In this document: positions 63,895 to 64,000 of the stretch, one piece after another
Layout of the letters: the number at the start of each line of letters is the position of its first letter
Numbering within the stretch: the first letter of the stretch is position 1
Origin: Prorocentrum cordatum
Lineage: Eukaryota; Sar; Dinophyceae; Prorocentrales; Prorocentraceae
DNA: 64,000 bases
Reading direction: 5' to 3'
Assembly (NCBI GenBank): GCA_963575745.1
Contig: CAUYUJ010007469.1
Coordinates: 61,716 to 125,715, forward strand
Notes under the pieces: generated by a model
Database searches by the model: none
Told to the model about the DNA's origin: nothing
Seen by the model: only the letters and a program-made list of their open reading frames with translations
Program-made: the position numbers and the translations under genes

Positions 63895-63915
63895 CCGCAG
63901 CCCTTCTGGCTCAGG
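63895..63915 (+). other. Possible DinoSL relic
   Basis: CCGCAGCCCTTCTGGCTCAG then G matches the 21-nt leader core at 17 positions (differences at 4, 9, 12 and 20). It lies near the window edge, so what follows cannot be judged. Confidence 0.3.
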
Positions 63916-64000
63916 CTGTCCACGGGCTCGAGGCTGTTCTTGGTATCGCTCGGGCGTGTGTTTTTCTCCCCGGCGGGGATTATTTGAGGAGCATCCTTGA

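Overview
This window looks like nuclear DNA of a core dinoflagellate, and a Prorocentrum-like or Symbiodiniaceae-like genome would fit. The genus is inference. Four things point there. An exact 22/22 match to the dinoflagellate trans-splicing leader (DinoSL) lies on the minus strand at 27475-27496. There are three decayed LINE-type retrotransposons of the kind common in these genomes. A protein kinase is cut into roughly 80-nt exons by kilobase introns that appear to use GC donors. The DNA is GC-rich, with very strong G/C at codon third positions and huge simple-repeat arrays. I saw no bacterial operon, rRNA, tRNA or CRISPR.

Layout. 1-4.3 kb: a fragment of a CTTGG/GGCC satellite, an acidic-protein exon (2486-2905) and two copies of a 160-bp inverted-repeat element (family A). 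4.6-10.26 kb: LINE-1 (+), headed by a diverged DinoSL and bounded on both sides by CAT-type microsatellite. 10.3-12.6 kb: arginine-rich coding candidate and simple repeats. 12.64-19.9 kb: a higher-order satellite with recurring anchor and hairpin modules and a recent 834-bp tandem duplication. 20-27.7 kb: family B element, then LINE-2 (-, zinc ribbon, endonuclease, RT, RNase H), headed by a perfect DinoSL and inserted in a GGA array. 28-33.6 kb: GGA arrays, short dispersed elements and a 100-N gap.

33.9-50.6 kb: exons of one plus-strand AGC-family (PKA/PKG-like) kinase, recovered in the correct subdomain order. Its introns hold microsatellites, small inverted-repeat elements, and an antisense RRM-protein gene (about 36.0-38.46 kb, -). 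50.7-56.9 kb: microsatellites and further short elements. 57.0-62.4 kb: LINE-3 (+, endonuclease, RT, RNase H, many breaks), bounded on both sides by the same satellite seen at 12.6-19.9 kb. 62.4-64 kb: satellite remnant, TA/GA arrays, one more family A element and a possible SL relic.

The likely expressed content is small: the kinase, the RRM protein and perhaps the acidic protein. All three LINEs are dead copies. The most interesting theme is the link between trans-splicing and retroposition: two of three LINEs carry the spliced leader at their 5' end, and all three sit inside tandem repeats. Most open frames in the GGA, CAT and satellite arrays come from repeat composition and were not annotated.
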